33,125 bases of DNA from Bacteroidota bacterium (lineage in GTDB: Bacteria; Bacteroidota; Ignavibacteria; UBA10030; UBA8401): contig JAQUOA010000006.1 in assembly GCA_028749215.1 (NCBI GenBank), positions 1 through 33,125 of the forward strand. The letters run 5' to 3'. A model generated the notes under the pieces. It was not told the origin of the DNA. It was given only the letters and a program-made list of their open reading frames with translations, and ran no database searches. Positions 22,108-30,147 of the stretch are shown here, piece after piece; positions within the stretch are counted from its first letter, which is position 1; every line of letters starts with the position of its first letter. The position numbers and the translations under genes were made by a program.

Positions 22108-24993
22108 TTAATGAGCAGTCTTCATGTGTGTTGACTGCGGATTTCGCCTAGACGATGCAAGAATTTCGGAAAGCAGTTTTAATAGAGCGTGTAATGAAAA
22201 TGGCTTTTGAAGAAATCCCGACACTCCGAATTCCTGTGGTTTAAAATCCTGATACGTGGGTGAATTTCCGCTTGTGGCAATAATGGGAATATCTGCGTTC
22301 GTTTGCTGAATTTCCTTTATTGCCGCCGGACCATCCAGAACGGGCATGTTCAGATCTATAATGACGCATGCAACAGAGGGATTTTTTTTGACGAGTTCAA
22401 CTGCTTCTTTCCCGTTCATCGCTGTCATCACTTTGTAATGATGAGTCTCTAATGTTTCTTTTGTCAGTTCAACAATAGAGAGTTCATCGTCAGCAACCAG
22501 TATCAATTCTTCGTTGCCGTACGAATAGGCAACACTCGTTTTACTCTTTTGCACTTCTGGTTCTTCAGGAGCAGCGGGAATAAAAATATTAAAAGTTGTT
22601 CCGGCCCCAAGAATGCTTTCAACATCAATGTGTCCTCCGTGTGCTTTAATGATCGACTGCACGGTGGAAAGCCCCAACCCTGTTCCTTTCCCCGATCCTT
22701 TTGTCGTAAAAAAAGGATCGAAGATTTTTCGTTTCACATCCTCACTCATTCCTGTTCCGGTATCGGTAACAGATATGCAGACGACAGCATTGTCAGAAAC
22801 GTTCTTGGCAGAAATGGAGATCGTCCCGCCGTCAGGCAATGCGTCTCTTGCATTGATGCATAAATTGAGGAAAACTTGATGAAGCTGTGTTACATCACCT
22901 GCAATATGATTGATTTCTTTCGGCACGCTCGTCTTCACGGTAATCGATTTGGGGAATGTTTCGTTTATGATATTTTCAATTTCCATAAGTAATAACTTCG
23001 GATCAATGGTCGATCTCTCCTGTTCCATTCCCTTCGCAAAAGTCAGCACTTGTTTTACCAGAGAGACTCCGCGCCGGGTGCTGACATCCATGTAGTCAAG
23101 TATTTTATTTTTGTCGATATCGGTCCGGCGTCTCAATCTTTCAATGCCCATCATTACTGGTGCAAGAATATTGTTAAGATCGTGAGCAATACCGCTGACA
23201 AGCGATCCAATGCTTTCGAGGCGCTGTGACCGGTAAAACTGTTGTTCTATCATCTTTTTTTCTGTAATGTCTGAAGAAATCATCATCACCGATTCCGGTT
23301 TTCCTGCATCGCCTCGTATGATCGTCCATCGGCTCTGCAGATCCATCGGATTCCCATTGGGAGTGTGAATTTTAATTTCTCCCACCCATTCATTTTTTTC
23401 GATCAAAATTTTAAACGCACGATCAAACGTTTCATAATTGACAGTGGGTATCATTTCTGCGATGGACTTCTCAGCAACGGTGGTTACATCCCAATGGAAC
23501 AGACGCTCAGCAGCGGCATTATAATATTTGATCTTCCCTTTAAGAGTAAACACGACAATAGCGTCATTCGCTTTGTTTAACAATTCCAACTGTTCACGGA
23601 TTTGTTCTTCTGCATCTTTTCGTTCTGTTACATCAAATGCAAGGCCGACGCCTGCTGCATTGCCGTTGATTTCAATTTTCGCCGCAGCGAAATTGAGCCA
23701 TCGAATTCCTCCGTTGTTTCGCTGAATTCTCATTTCATAGTGCGATGGAACATCTTCACCGCGCAAGCGTGCTTCTGCCCGCTGTTGAATACTATCGCGC
23801 ATTTGGGTATCTATTAGCTGCTGGAATTTCATCGTCATCAATTCAGCTTTTGTGAATCCCGTGATTTCTTCGGTTGCCTTATTGACATATAAAAATTTTT
23901 CTTTATCATACAAAAAAATTGCGGCGGGTGCGGCTTCAGAAAGTGCGCGGAACATCGCTTCGCTTTCGCGGAGTTTCTTTTCTGTCTCAACTCTGGACGA
24001 GATGTCACTGGCAACGTAAATCGTTCCTACGGATTCATGTTTATCAAAGATGTTCGAAACCGCAAGCAATACAGGAAAAGTACGTCCATCTTTGCACTGG
24101 TAATTCGTTTCAAAGTGAAGAACTCTATTGGCAGTAAGATCGTCTCGCTTGATATTTCCCGCAAAAAAATCTTCTACACGGGCCGACAGTCCTTCAAATC
24201 CCAGCGTTTGGCGGAATGCACGATTCGTAAACCGTAATGTTCCACTCATATCCGCCACGGCAACAAGATCGCCCATTGTTTCGAGAATTATTGACGCTGT
24301 TGTTTCGGGAGTTAATGACATTAACTGATACTTGACAACGCCGATACTAACCAGCATTACCGTTACCGTTGTAGTAACGACGGCAACACGGAATACTTCA
24401 AAACCAGCCATCGGCAAAAATGCATCGGTCGTAGAACCGATTGTTAGAGGAACGACTGCGCCGAGAATGATCATCAGCGTTTGTGTCACTTCTCGTTTTG
24501 TTGAAGCGGCGCGTAATTTCTTCCAACACCACCAAATACCAATAGTGAAACAAACTTCCAACCACACAATAAAAACTGTGTAGAGAACAGCCGGCGTGAA
24601 TGTGTATCCCCACGGTAACAAAACCGGTTTTGTAATGTAACCCGCCAATTGGAGCGAACATATGATAACTCCAATTCCGTACATTACATGAATTAATCGA
24701 TGGGATGTGTGTGGTTGTTGAGTAAATTCAAATGTGAAATGGAAGAACAATGCAGGGAGGATACAAAATCCGATTCCTCCGAGATTCACTACCGTGTCGG
24801 CGAGAATAGGATCGTGAATAATCCGAAGGAAAAATTCGGCGCTGCCCCAATACACTAAACTGAGGATGGCGAGAGACCACAATTGATTTACTCGGCCGGA
24901 AGGATTCTTGAACAAAACAAAAATTGCAAAGACAAGATTGGCAGCTACAGCAATAAATGACATTGCTGCATAGATGTTGAGATGATAAGCCAA
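22108..24993 (-). CDS. Membrane-bound hybrid sensor histidine kinase with three PAS domains
   Basis: I place the start at the TTG at 24993 because AAAAGGGG (25001-25008) lies seven bases before it and the membrane part begins at once, giving 961 residues. The in-frame reading upstream is a poor protein; the ATG at 24963 is the other option. Residues 3-223 have seven or eight membrane spans. PAS domains follow at about 233-338, 345-461 and 468-581. The dimerisation domain has the H-box SGIAHDLNNIL with His604. The ATPase domain (about 698-808) has NLCINARDAL, DTGTGM and GKGTGLGLS. A C-terminal receiver domain (830-943) has the acceptor Asp880 in IIDLNMP. It therefore autophosphorylates and passes phosphate to its own receiver. 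No output gene is adjacent. The gene lies between direct repeats. Confidence 0.92.
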   Translation of the reverse strand: MAYHLNIYAAMSFIAVAANLVFAIFVLFKNPSGRVNQLWSLAILSLVYWGSAEFFLRIIHDPILADTVVNLGGIGFCILPALFFHFTFEFTQQPHTSHRLIHVMYGIGVIICSLQLAGYITKPVLLPWGYTFTPAVLYTVFIVWLEVCFTIGIWWCWKKLRAASTKREVTQTLMIILGAVVPLTIGSTTDAFLPMAGFEVFRVAVVTTTVTVMLVSIGVVKYQLMSLTPETTASIILETMGDLVAVADMSGTLRFTNRAFRQTLGFEGLSARVEDFFAGNIKRDDLTANRVLHFETNYQCKDGRTFPVLLAVSNIFDKHESVGTIYVASDISSRVETEKKLRESEAMFRALSEAAPAAIFLYDKEKFLYVNKATEEITGFTKAELMTMKFQQLIDTQMRDSIQQRAEARLRGEDVPSHYEMRIQRNNGGIRWLNFAAAKIEINGNAAGVGLAFDVTERKDAEEQIREQLELLNKANDAIVVFTLKGKIKYYNAAAERLFHWDVTTVAEKSIAEMIPTVNYETFDRAFKILIEKNEWVGEIKIHTPNGNPMDLQSRWTIIRGDAGKPESVMMISSDITEKKMIEQQFYRSQRLESIGSLVSGIAHDLNNILAPVMMGIERLRRRTDIDKNKILDYMDVSTRRGVSLVKQVLTFAKGMEQERSTIDPKLLLMEIENIINETFPKSITVKTSVPKEINHIAGDVTQLHQVFLNLCINARDALPDGGTISISAKNVSDNAVVCISVTDTGTGMSEDVKRKIFDPFFTTKGSGKGTGLGLSTVQSIIKAHGGHIDVESILGAGTTFNIFIPAAPEEPEVQKSKTSVAYSYGNEELILVADDELSIVELTKETLETHHYKVMTAMNGKEAVELVKKNPSVACVIIDLNMPVLDGPAAIKEIQQTNADIPIIATSGNSPTYQDFKPQEFGVSGFLQKPFSLHALLKLLSEILASSRRNPQSTHMKTAH

Positions 24994-25128
24994 CAGTGAT
25001 CCCCTTTTTGTCTGTTTTGATGAAAAGAGACTGTTCGTCTCCCCACCCTGTACCAACGGAATTAATATACATTTGGCGTACACCCAATGCAAGATTTTCC
25101 CATTAGTGTTTTCTAATAGTAATAACTC

Positions 25129-25199
25129 CCACAAATAAAAAATCCCGCAGAAGCGGGATTTTTTATTTTAACAACCTCCGGCAACCTTTTTTATGAGGG
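25129..25199. repeat. Direct repeat (right copy): terminator and end of the YeeE-rhodanese gene
   Basis: It is homologous to 21961-22035. This copy includes the real stop codon and last codons of the transporter gene, so it is probably the original and the left copy the duplicate. Confidence 0.8.
25134..25167 (-). terminator. Terminator of the sulfur-oxyanion operon
   Basis: AATAAAAAATCCCGC pairs with GCGGGATTTTTTATT around an AGAA loop. It starts directly at the stop codon of the YeeE-rhodanese gene (25168), the last gene of the minus-strand operon. Confidence 0.88.
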
Positions 25200-26361
25200 C
25201 GGCAGGTTTGGCAGGTTTATTTTTCGACTCTTTAATGAGCAATGCTATTGCTCCGGATGCTTTAGAGCGGAATCTATCTGTGTCGATTTCTTCTCTAGTT
25301 GAAATAGTACCTAGTTTGGTGTACTTGAGAATTGATGCGGTAAATTCGGCCAGCCCCCCCTTTAAAACGCAGAGATTTTCATATCCGATTTCCTGTGCAA
25401 GGAGAGCGGCAATCTTTTCAGAATGTTCGTCAGCGGCGATGAATACTTTCTTTCGATGTTTCTGTCCGAGAATCTCAGTGAACTCTTTTTGAAAAAGCTG
25501 TCCGGTCTTGATATTGATTGCCCCTGGAAGCGATGCACTGTCAAATTCTTTTCCATCGCGCACATCAACAATTTGCAAACGATGATCGCCGTCCAAAATT
25601 CGGAATGCCAATTCATCGGATGTCATTGTTTGCACAGAATGCGTTTGGACAAAATTTTCGTCGCTTACTTTACCGACGAGCCGTTCTTTTCGATCCGGCA
25701 AGAAGAGAAGGACCACACCAAGAAGAATTATGCCTGTACCTGCAAGGCGATGTGAATGCGGATGAAAATCTTTTGCAGGACCTTCCGCATTTACTTTTCG
25801 CTCAATTTTTGTTGTCATAATAAAAGTGACGACGGCAACGACTATCAACAGCAAGGCAAACACACCTTGAGACATACCAAGGGAATTAAAGATACGGATG
25901 TTGCCGAGAAAGCTTGCCATGTAGATGTTTTCAAACATCGGATACCCTTCGGCAAAAAGGAAGACGCCGATCAATCCGCCGCCGACGAAAAACATGGCGT
26001 CAATTTTTCCAATCGCCGCGCCGCATACGCTGGTGCCGGGGCAGTATCCGCCGATGATAAATCCAAATCCCATAATCACTCCGCCGAGAATCGCTCCTTC
26101 AAGGTACGTGGGATTGATATAAATAAAATCCGTGTCAAGCCAGCCGATATATCCTAAAATGATAACGCCGCTCATGGCGGTAACGCCGGCAGTGAAGAAG
26201 ACACGGATTACGGTGAAATCATATCCGTAAAACACGCCGGCAAGTTTTTTTGATGAAGAAAATCCTGCCTGCTCAAGAACGAATCCGAAGGCGATGCCGA
26301 TGAGCAGTGCAACGATGAGATTCAATTCATCGCTGATAAGATCGGGAACTAAAGGGAACAT
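25168..26361 (-). CDS. YeeE/YedE-type sulfur transporter fused to a rhodanese domain lacking its cysteine
   Basis: The protein has 397 residues; GAGG lies five bases before the ATG. Residues 1-220 are membrane spans of the YeeE/YedE family, with the conserved GGYCPGTSVCG motif (Cys107 and Cys113) near which thiosulfate is passed in characterised YeeE. Residues about 245-345 form a rhodanese fold (LQIVDVRDGKEFDSASLPGA), but where active enzymes have Cys in the V-x-Y-C-x-x-G-x-R-S loop this protein reads VFIAADEHSEK, so sulfurtransferase activity is unlikely. A Lys-rich tail ends GGC, with Cys397 as last residue. Membership of the transporter half is clear; the substrate is inferred. It is last in an operon with a short YeeE partner, cytochrome b and an octaheme cytochrome. 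Confidence 0.9.
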   Translation of the reverse strand: MFPLVPDLISDELNLIVALLIGIAFGFVLEQAGFSSSKKLAGVFYGYDFTVIRVFFTAGVTAMSGVIILGYIGWLDTDFIYINPTYLEGAILGGVIMGFGFIIGGYCPGTSVCGAAIGKIDAMFFVGGGLIGVFLFAEGYPMFENIYMASFLGNIRIFNSLGMSQGVFALLLIVVAVVTFIMTTKIERKVNAEGPAKDFHPHSHRLAGTGIILLGVVLLFLPDRKERLVGKVSDENFVQTHSVQTMTSDELAFRILDGDHRLQIVDVRDGKEFDSASLPGAINIKTGQLFQKEFTEILGQKHRKKVFIAADEHSEKIAALLAQEIGYENLCVLKGGLAEFTASILKYTKLGTISTREEIDTDRFRSKASGAIALLIKESKNKPAKPAALIKKVAGGC

Positions 26362-26395
26362 AAAAACCTCATTTCAAATTCAAAATTATATTTTG

Positions 26396-26451
26396 TGACC
26401 CCCTCTTTATCTTTCCCTCCCCTGCAAGGGGAGGGATTAAGGGTGGGGTCA
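26396..26451. repeat. Nested palindrome between the two YeeE genes
   Basis: The inner stem CCCTCCCCT/AGGGGAGGG with loop GCA lies inside outer complementary ends, TGACCCCC and GGTGGGGTCA. It is in the 95-bp gap between two co-directional operon genes. It could tune the level of the last gene or stabilise the upstream mRNA; C/G-rich palindromes of this form are also common intergenic repeats. Confidence 0.65.
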
Positions 26452-26456
26452 GTAAC

Positions 26457-26969
26457 TTATATCCACAACTTTCTAAAAAAGTACGCCACGGCATAACCGG
26501 TTCCGAAAATTGCCGCCATAGTGATAATGCCTCCGGTGGAAAGGACCGCCATTCCGCTTAACGCGGCTCCGCTGGTGCATCCCCGCGCAAATTGAGATCC
26601 GAGTCCAAACAGCGCGCCGCCGATTAACGCAAAACCGAGTCGTGCACTGTTTGAAATGCGAGGCCCGCGTTCTGTTTGAAATGTCAATCGGTCGGAGACG
26701 ACGCCAGAAAGAAATCCTCCGATAACGACGCCAAGAACTTCAAAGACAAGCCATGCTTTCAACGGATTATCATGGAGTGCTTTTAAATTTTCGCTGTAAA
26801 ATTTTGATGCTGCGGCATGCTGCGGGGCAACAGTGTGCACTGTCGCTACAACACTGCTTTTCAACGCACCGCTGGCTCCAAGCCCCCGTCCGGTAATGAC
26901 GATTGCTGCGAGCAGGGTGAGTCCGAGCAGGAAACCTGCCGCGTATGGATTCATGTAATGTGTTTTCAT
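26457..26969 (-). CDS. YeeE/YedE family transporter half
   Basis: The protein has 170 residues. GAGGAA lies about ten bases before the ATG, inside the end of the cytochrome b gene. Membrane spans occur near residues 10-26, 72-90, 112-126 and 145-163. The family motif FARGCTSGAALSGMAVLSTG carries Cys131, the counterpart of the cysteine that contacts the sulfur substrate in YeeE. In many genomes the family occurs as two short proteins that together equal one full-length transporter; here this half pairs with the longer rhodanese fusion downstream. It is likely to import thiosulfate or a related sulfur species. Confidence 0.88.
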   Translation of the reverse strand: MKTHYMNPYAAGFLLGLTLLAAIVITGRGLGASGALKSSVVATVHTVAPQHAAASKFYSENLKALHDNPLKAWLVFEVLGVVIGGFLSGVVSDRLTFQTERGPRISNSARLGFALIGGALFGLGSQFARGCTSGAALSGMAVLSTGGIITMAAIFGTGYAVAYFFRKLWI

Positions 26970-26982
26970 TTCTATTCGTTCC

Positions 26983-27630
26983 TCATTTTGTTCCGGCGGT
27001 GTGATGCACCTCTGCCGGCGTATGTTCGGTTTCTAATTCTTCAAAACCGGTGATCATGGCTTTAAGGTTTGATGTCACCGTTCGTCCGGTTGTGATTAAA
27101 TAAATATGTGCAATGACGAAAGCGGCAAGGAAAAATGCACCGACGGTGTGCACGACAGCTATCTTCTCCAAACTGTCGATGTTCAAACTTCCTATTCCTT
27201 GTTTTTGCGGATAGCGGTAAAACATATAGAGTAAACCGGATGCAACCATCACTGGAATGACAAGAATTTTAAGGGCGAGATACACGAGCTTTTGAATCGG
27301 ATTGAGTTTGCTGAGCACCGTTTTCTTTGTGGGATGCGGGGCATTGCGGAAAATTCCGCTGATGTAATATTCAAACTGGGCCCGCAGATGTTTACGCGTC
27401 GGTAAATATTGTTTCCATTCGTCCGTGGTAAAGTGCCAAAAAATTGCAAAGGCAATCAGCACCAGGAACATGATGGCGGCTGTGCGGTGGAATGTGACGG
27501 CCTGTTCAAATCCGAAGAAGGAGATCGCTCCGTGAATTTCAAATCCGGTGAGCGCAAGGAAAAGAATCAGCGCGGCTTGTGTCCAGTGCCAGAATCGTTC
27601 AAAGCGTTTATAGACAAATTCTTTTTTCAT
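26983..27630 (-). CDS. Cytochrome b (thiosulfate/formate-type membrane subunit), quinol oxidising
   Basis: The protein has 215 residues. The ATG at 27630 has AAGGG eight bases upstream; a longer reading to 27681 lies inside the cytochrome c gene. Four or five membrane spans carry histidines suited to two b hemes: His15 in RFWHW, His33, His48, His66 in FWHF, His161 and His175. A His/Thr-rich tail ends the protein. The pattern matches the cytochrome b561/NrfD-free b subunits of formate dehydrogenase and thiosulfate reductase. It starts four bases after the stop of the octaheme cytochrome, so it is the obvious electron donor from the quinol pool to that protein. Confidence 0.9.
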   Translation of the reverse strand: MKKEFVYKRFERFWHWTQAALILFLALTGFEIHGAISFFGFEQAVTFHRTAAIMFLVLIAFAIFWHFTTDEWKQYLPTRKHLRAQFEYYISGIFRNAPHPTKKTVLSKLNPIQKLVYLALKILVIPVMVASGLLYMFYRYPQKQGIGSLNIDSLEKIAVVHTVGAFFLAAFVIAHIYLITTGRTVTSNLKAMITGFEELETEHTPAEVHHTAGTK

Positions 27631-27634
27631 GGAG

Positions 27635-29203
27635 TCACCCTTTTCCGTTTTTACGTTTTGATACGATACGTAAAGATGCATGCCCGATTACACCGAGCAA
27701 TGTCAACACAATGGCACCCGTGCCAAGAAATTCAACAGAAGCATTGTAGTCTCTTCCAGGCATGTAGAAATCGCGGAGGTTTGCAAGACGGCTGTGATCG
27801 CGCGTATGGCAGCTATTGCACTGCAGCGAATTATTTTTTGGCGATACCATGTGGTTGATGGGCCAGTACATTTCAGTTTCTACAAACGTGTATTTTCCGC
27901 TGAAGGGAAGGTTCACCGATTCCATCCCTTTTTCCGATGCCTGCACCCAATCAAAATCTTTCCAGAACCCTCCTTCGCCTTTTTTTATGGCAAATGTTTT
28001 CGGCTGGATGATCATTTTATAGACGGGATCATAAATTTGTTTTGTGCGATGAATTTTTACCGGAATTATTTTTGCTTCGGGATCGGCGTAGCTGCCGTGA
28101 AGCGTATTCATTTGAATCGGTGCCGTCGGCGTAATTGTATCTCCCAGCAGATAGTGCGACGCTGTTCCGTTAAACCATACATAGTCCGGCTGAACGTTGC
28201 GCTTCCAAACAAATGATCCTTTAATTGACATGTATACTTCATCGCCGAGCGAATCTTTTATTTCAAATGGTTCGCCGTTTTTTAATTGCCCCGCGGTCGA
28301 CCAATCCCATCGCATTTTTGTTGAATTGACTTTGGCGTATTCCGGAATGTGGCATGTTTGGCAGGCAACTTTTAAAGTATGCTCGTTAAGCACGTCGCTC
28401 TTATGAGGAGTTTCGGTGTGGCATTGTTCGCAGGTAGAACGATTACGATTCATCGATGACAGCGAGTACACTTTACCGAGCATCTGATGCTTTTCAGTTT
28501 TATGGCAGCTGATGCATTCCAGATTGACACCGTCGCTTGCCATGTGTACATCAACATCCCGCGTTGCATCGAACAACGTTTTTTCCAGATCGCCGTGCTT
28601 CACGTTGTTTCCGCCGCCGCCAAAGAAATGGCACGTTCCGCAATTTGCCTTCGTCGGCTTGCCGACATGCTGAGCCACATACGTCAGGTTCACCGATGGA
28701 TCGGGCATTCCTGCACCACCGGATTGTTTGGTGTACGTGTTGCTGTTGTCGTGACAGGCAAGGCAGTCAACATTGTTTGGATTATTGAAATCGAACGAAG
28801 GGCTGTTCCATCCATATCCGATGTGGCACTTATTGCAGCTTTGTTCGTTGGAAGAAATGCCGATACAAAAATTGTTCAGGATATTTTTTTTGCCGACGTA
28901 CCGGATGCCGCGCCCTTCAATGTATTCTTCGCGTTCCCAATTCCAATGTGACGACTTCATCACCTCGGTGTGGCGTTCGGTATGGCATTCATTGCAGGCA
29001 GCCGTTACATCCTGAGGACGTGAAAACTTTTTTTTCAGCTGGGAAAATTTTGTATGGTCAACAGACGGGGGCTGTTTCTTTTTTGTGAATTGTTCTTTTA
29101 AATCTGCTAATGGTGTCGGTTCAACGCTCTTCTTGACGATGCTTGTCAGAAACAGGATCGTCAACAGTCCCATGGTGATGAGTGGAATGATTATTCTTTT
29201 CAT
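27635..29203 (-). CDS. Octaheme cytochrome c, tetrathionate-reductase (OTR) family
   Basis: The protein has 522 residues from the ATG at 29203 (GGGA about nine bases before it). An N-terminal signal anchor (MKRIIIPLITMGLLTILFLT) is followed by eight CxxCH heme sites at about residues 70, 123, 147, 188, 230, 258, 281 and 462. The long gap between the seventh and eighth is the layout of Shewanella octaheme tetrathionate reductase, which reduces tetrathionate and also nitrite and hydroxylamine. A C-terminal membrane helix (VEFLGTGAIVLTLLGVIGHA) anchors it a second time. It acts in the periplasm and receives electrons from the adjacent cytochrome b. Its first 83 bases overlap the end of the MerR-type regulator gene in another frame. 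Confidence 0.92.
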   Translation of the reverse strand: MKRIIIPLITMGLLTILFLTSIVKKSVEPTPLADLKEQFTKKKQPPSVDHTKFSQLKKKFSRPQDVTAACNECHTERHTEVMKSSHWNWEREEYIEGRGIRYVGKKNILNNFCIGISSNEQSCNKCHIGYGWNSPSFDFNNPNNVDCLACHDNSNTYTKQSGGAGMPDPSVNLTYVAQHVGKPTKANCGTCHFFGGGGNNVKHGDLEKTLFDATRDVDVHMASDGVNLECISCHKTEKHQMLGKVYSLSSMNRNRSTCEQCHTETPHKSDVLNEHTLKVACQTCHIPEYAKVNSTKMRWDWSTAGQLKNGEPFEIKDSLGDEVYMSIKGSFVWKRNVQPDYVWFNGTASHYLLGDTITPTAPIQMNTLHGSYADPEAKIIPVKIHRTKQIYDPVYKMIIQPKTFAIKKGEGGFWKDFDWVQASEKGMESVNLPFSGKYTFVETEMYWPINHMVSPKNNSLQCNSCHTRDHSRLANLRDFYMPGRDYNASVEFLGTGAIVLTLLGVIGHASLRIVSKRKNGKG

Positions 29204-29681
29204 GATGATGGTCCCGCGCCGCTTCAACAGCGGTGTGGTCTTTCGTGTAACTCATTTTGATGATCTGTTCTTTAATATATCCGGTATGGCTTGCCAATTT
29301 ATACACTTTGCACACACGGCACTCCATGTCGCCGCACAGTGAATGTTCATGGTTGTACGTCCAACAACCGGCAGTCTGATTCTTGAACGCCGGGCATTTC
29401 TCCCGCTGTTCTTCAGGGCATTCCATGATGTTCCAGCAAGGAATCATTGAGTGAATTTTTTTCATTCCCCCGATACTGATTTTTTCAAGATTGATCGCTT
29501 TGCGGATACATTCGAGACGTTCAACATCGGCATCGGAATAGAGGCGTTGGTTGCCGTCGGTTTTGTAGGGAGCAAGAAGACCTTCGCTTTCGTACATGCG
29601 CAATGTCTGTGCGGAAACGCCAAGCATTCGCACCACGGTGCCGATTGAATACAGAGGAGTGTCGGGATTATGATTTTTCAT
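29121..29681 (-). CDS. MerR-family regulator with Cys-rich domain and His-rich tail
   Basis: The protein has 186 residues. The ATG at 29681 begins MKNHNPDTPLYSIG; a TTG at 29702 is an alternative, and neither has a strong ribosome site. Residues about 9-75 are the MerR winged helix (IGTVVRMLGVSAQTLRMYES, then EGLL and RLYSDADVERLECI). Residues 82-124 hold seven cysteines (CWNIMECPEEQREKCPAF, then GCW, LCGDMECRVCKVY) that could bind a metal, an Fe-S cluster or a sulfur species. Residues 157-170 are rich in His (DHHHEKNNHSTHHH). It is first in the operon, overlaps the cytochrome gene by 83 bases and is likely to control it in response to metal, redox state or sulfur compound; the signal is inferred. 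Confidence 0.88.
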   Translation of the reverse strand: MKNHNPDTPLYSIGTVVRMLGVSAQTLRMYESEGLLAPYKTDGNQRLYSDADVERLECIRKAINLEKISIGGMKKIHSMIPCWNIMECPEEQREKCPAFKNQTAGCWTYNHEHSLCGDMECRVCKVYKLASHTGYIKEQIIKMSYTKDHTAVEAARDHHHEKNNHSTHHHGTVDDPVSDKHRQEER

Positions 29682-29694
29682 AGGTGCACTTATA

Positions 29695-29707
29695 ATTAGC
29701 AACTAAT
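29695..29707. promoter_or_regulatory. Possible operator before the MerR-type gene
   Basis: ATTAG-CAA-CTAAT is a perfect short inverted repeat 14 bases upstream of the regulator start. MerR proteins bind dyads and often regulate themselves. This one is short and AT-rich, so chance is a real possibility. Confidence 0.25.
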
Positions 29708-30147
29708 ATGCCAGCCGGAGCAACTGATTTACAGTTCATTTGACGGATTTTTTTTCTGTATCTCTTATCATTAAGAAATCGGCAGACGATATTCTTAACG
29801 GTGAAAATATCTCCCTATTTTATTGGGTTATTCTGTCAAGTATTCATGCCCTGAGGACGGTTACATCAAAAAAAATCTCAAAAAAAGAAAATGTTTTGCT
29901 CTGATTTTTTGGAAGAATTTCGTATTTTGTTCCCGCCAACAATTAATATGAATAAGGCTTCTGGAAAATTTCAGAATGGTGTCGCTGCGATACGCCAACC
30001 GACGAAGCGGTGTTCAGCCGAAGTGACAAAAAGGAACCGGTTGTTTCTTGAAGAAATCTCCGAACGACAAAACTCTTCGCAAGACTTACGGAAAATTTTT
30101 TAGAAGTTTATATCAGTTTTATGAATCTTTGAAAGGAATTACTTGCT
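29708..30147. other. Divergent intergenic region between the sulfur operon and ppdK
   Basis: This 440-bp region has no convincing gene. It contains long A and T tracts near 29746-29755 and 29866-29890 and a TATTTTG at 29923-29929 that resembles, imperfectly, the TAnnTTTG -7 box of Bacteroidota promoters. The ribosome site for ppdK (GAAAGGAA) is at its right end. An open frame at 29891-30103 has no family resemblance and no ribosome site. Confidence 0.5.

Noticed and set aside
24994-25134. Extended N-terminus of the sensor kinase up to 25134
   Set aside because: The added residues are not protein-like and the first start lies at the edge of the direct repeat, whereas TTG 24993 has a strong ribosome site and begins the membrane domain.
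29881-29940. Full Bacteroidota-type promoter (-33 TTG, -7 TAnnTTTG) for ppdK
   Set aside because: TATTTTG is one base short of the -7 consensus, and no TTG sits at the right distance.
29891-30103. 70-codon open frame upstream of ppdK
   Set aside because: It has no ribosome site, no recognisable family and an unusual composition, and it overlaps the likely promoter and leader of ppdK.
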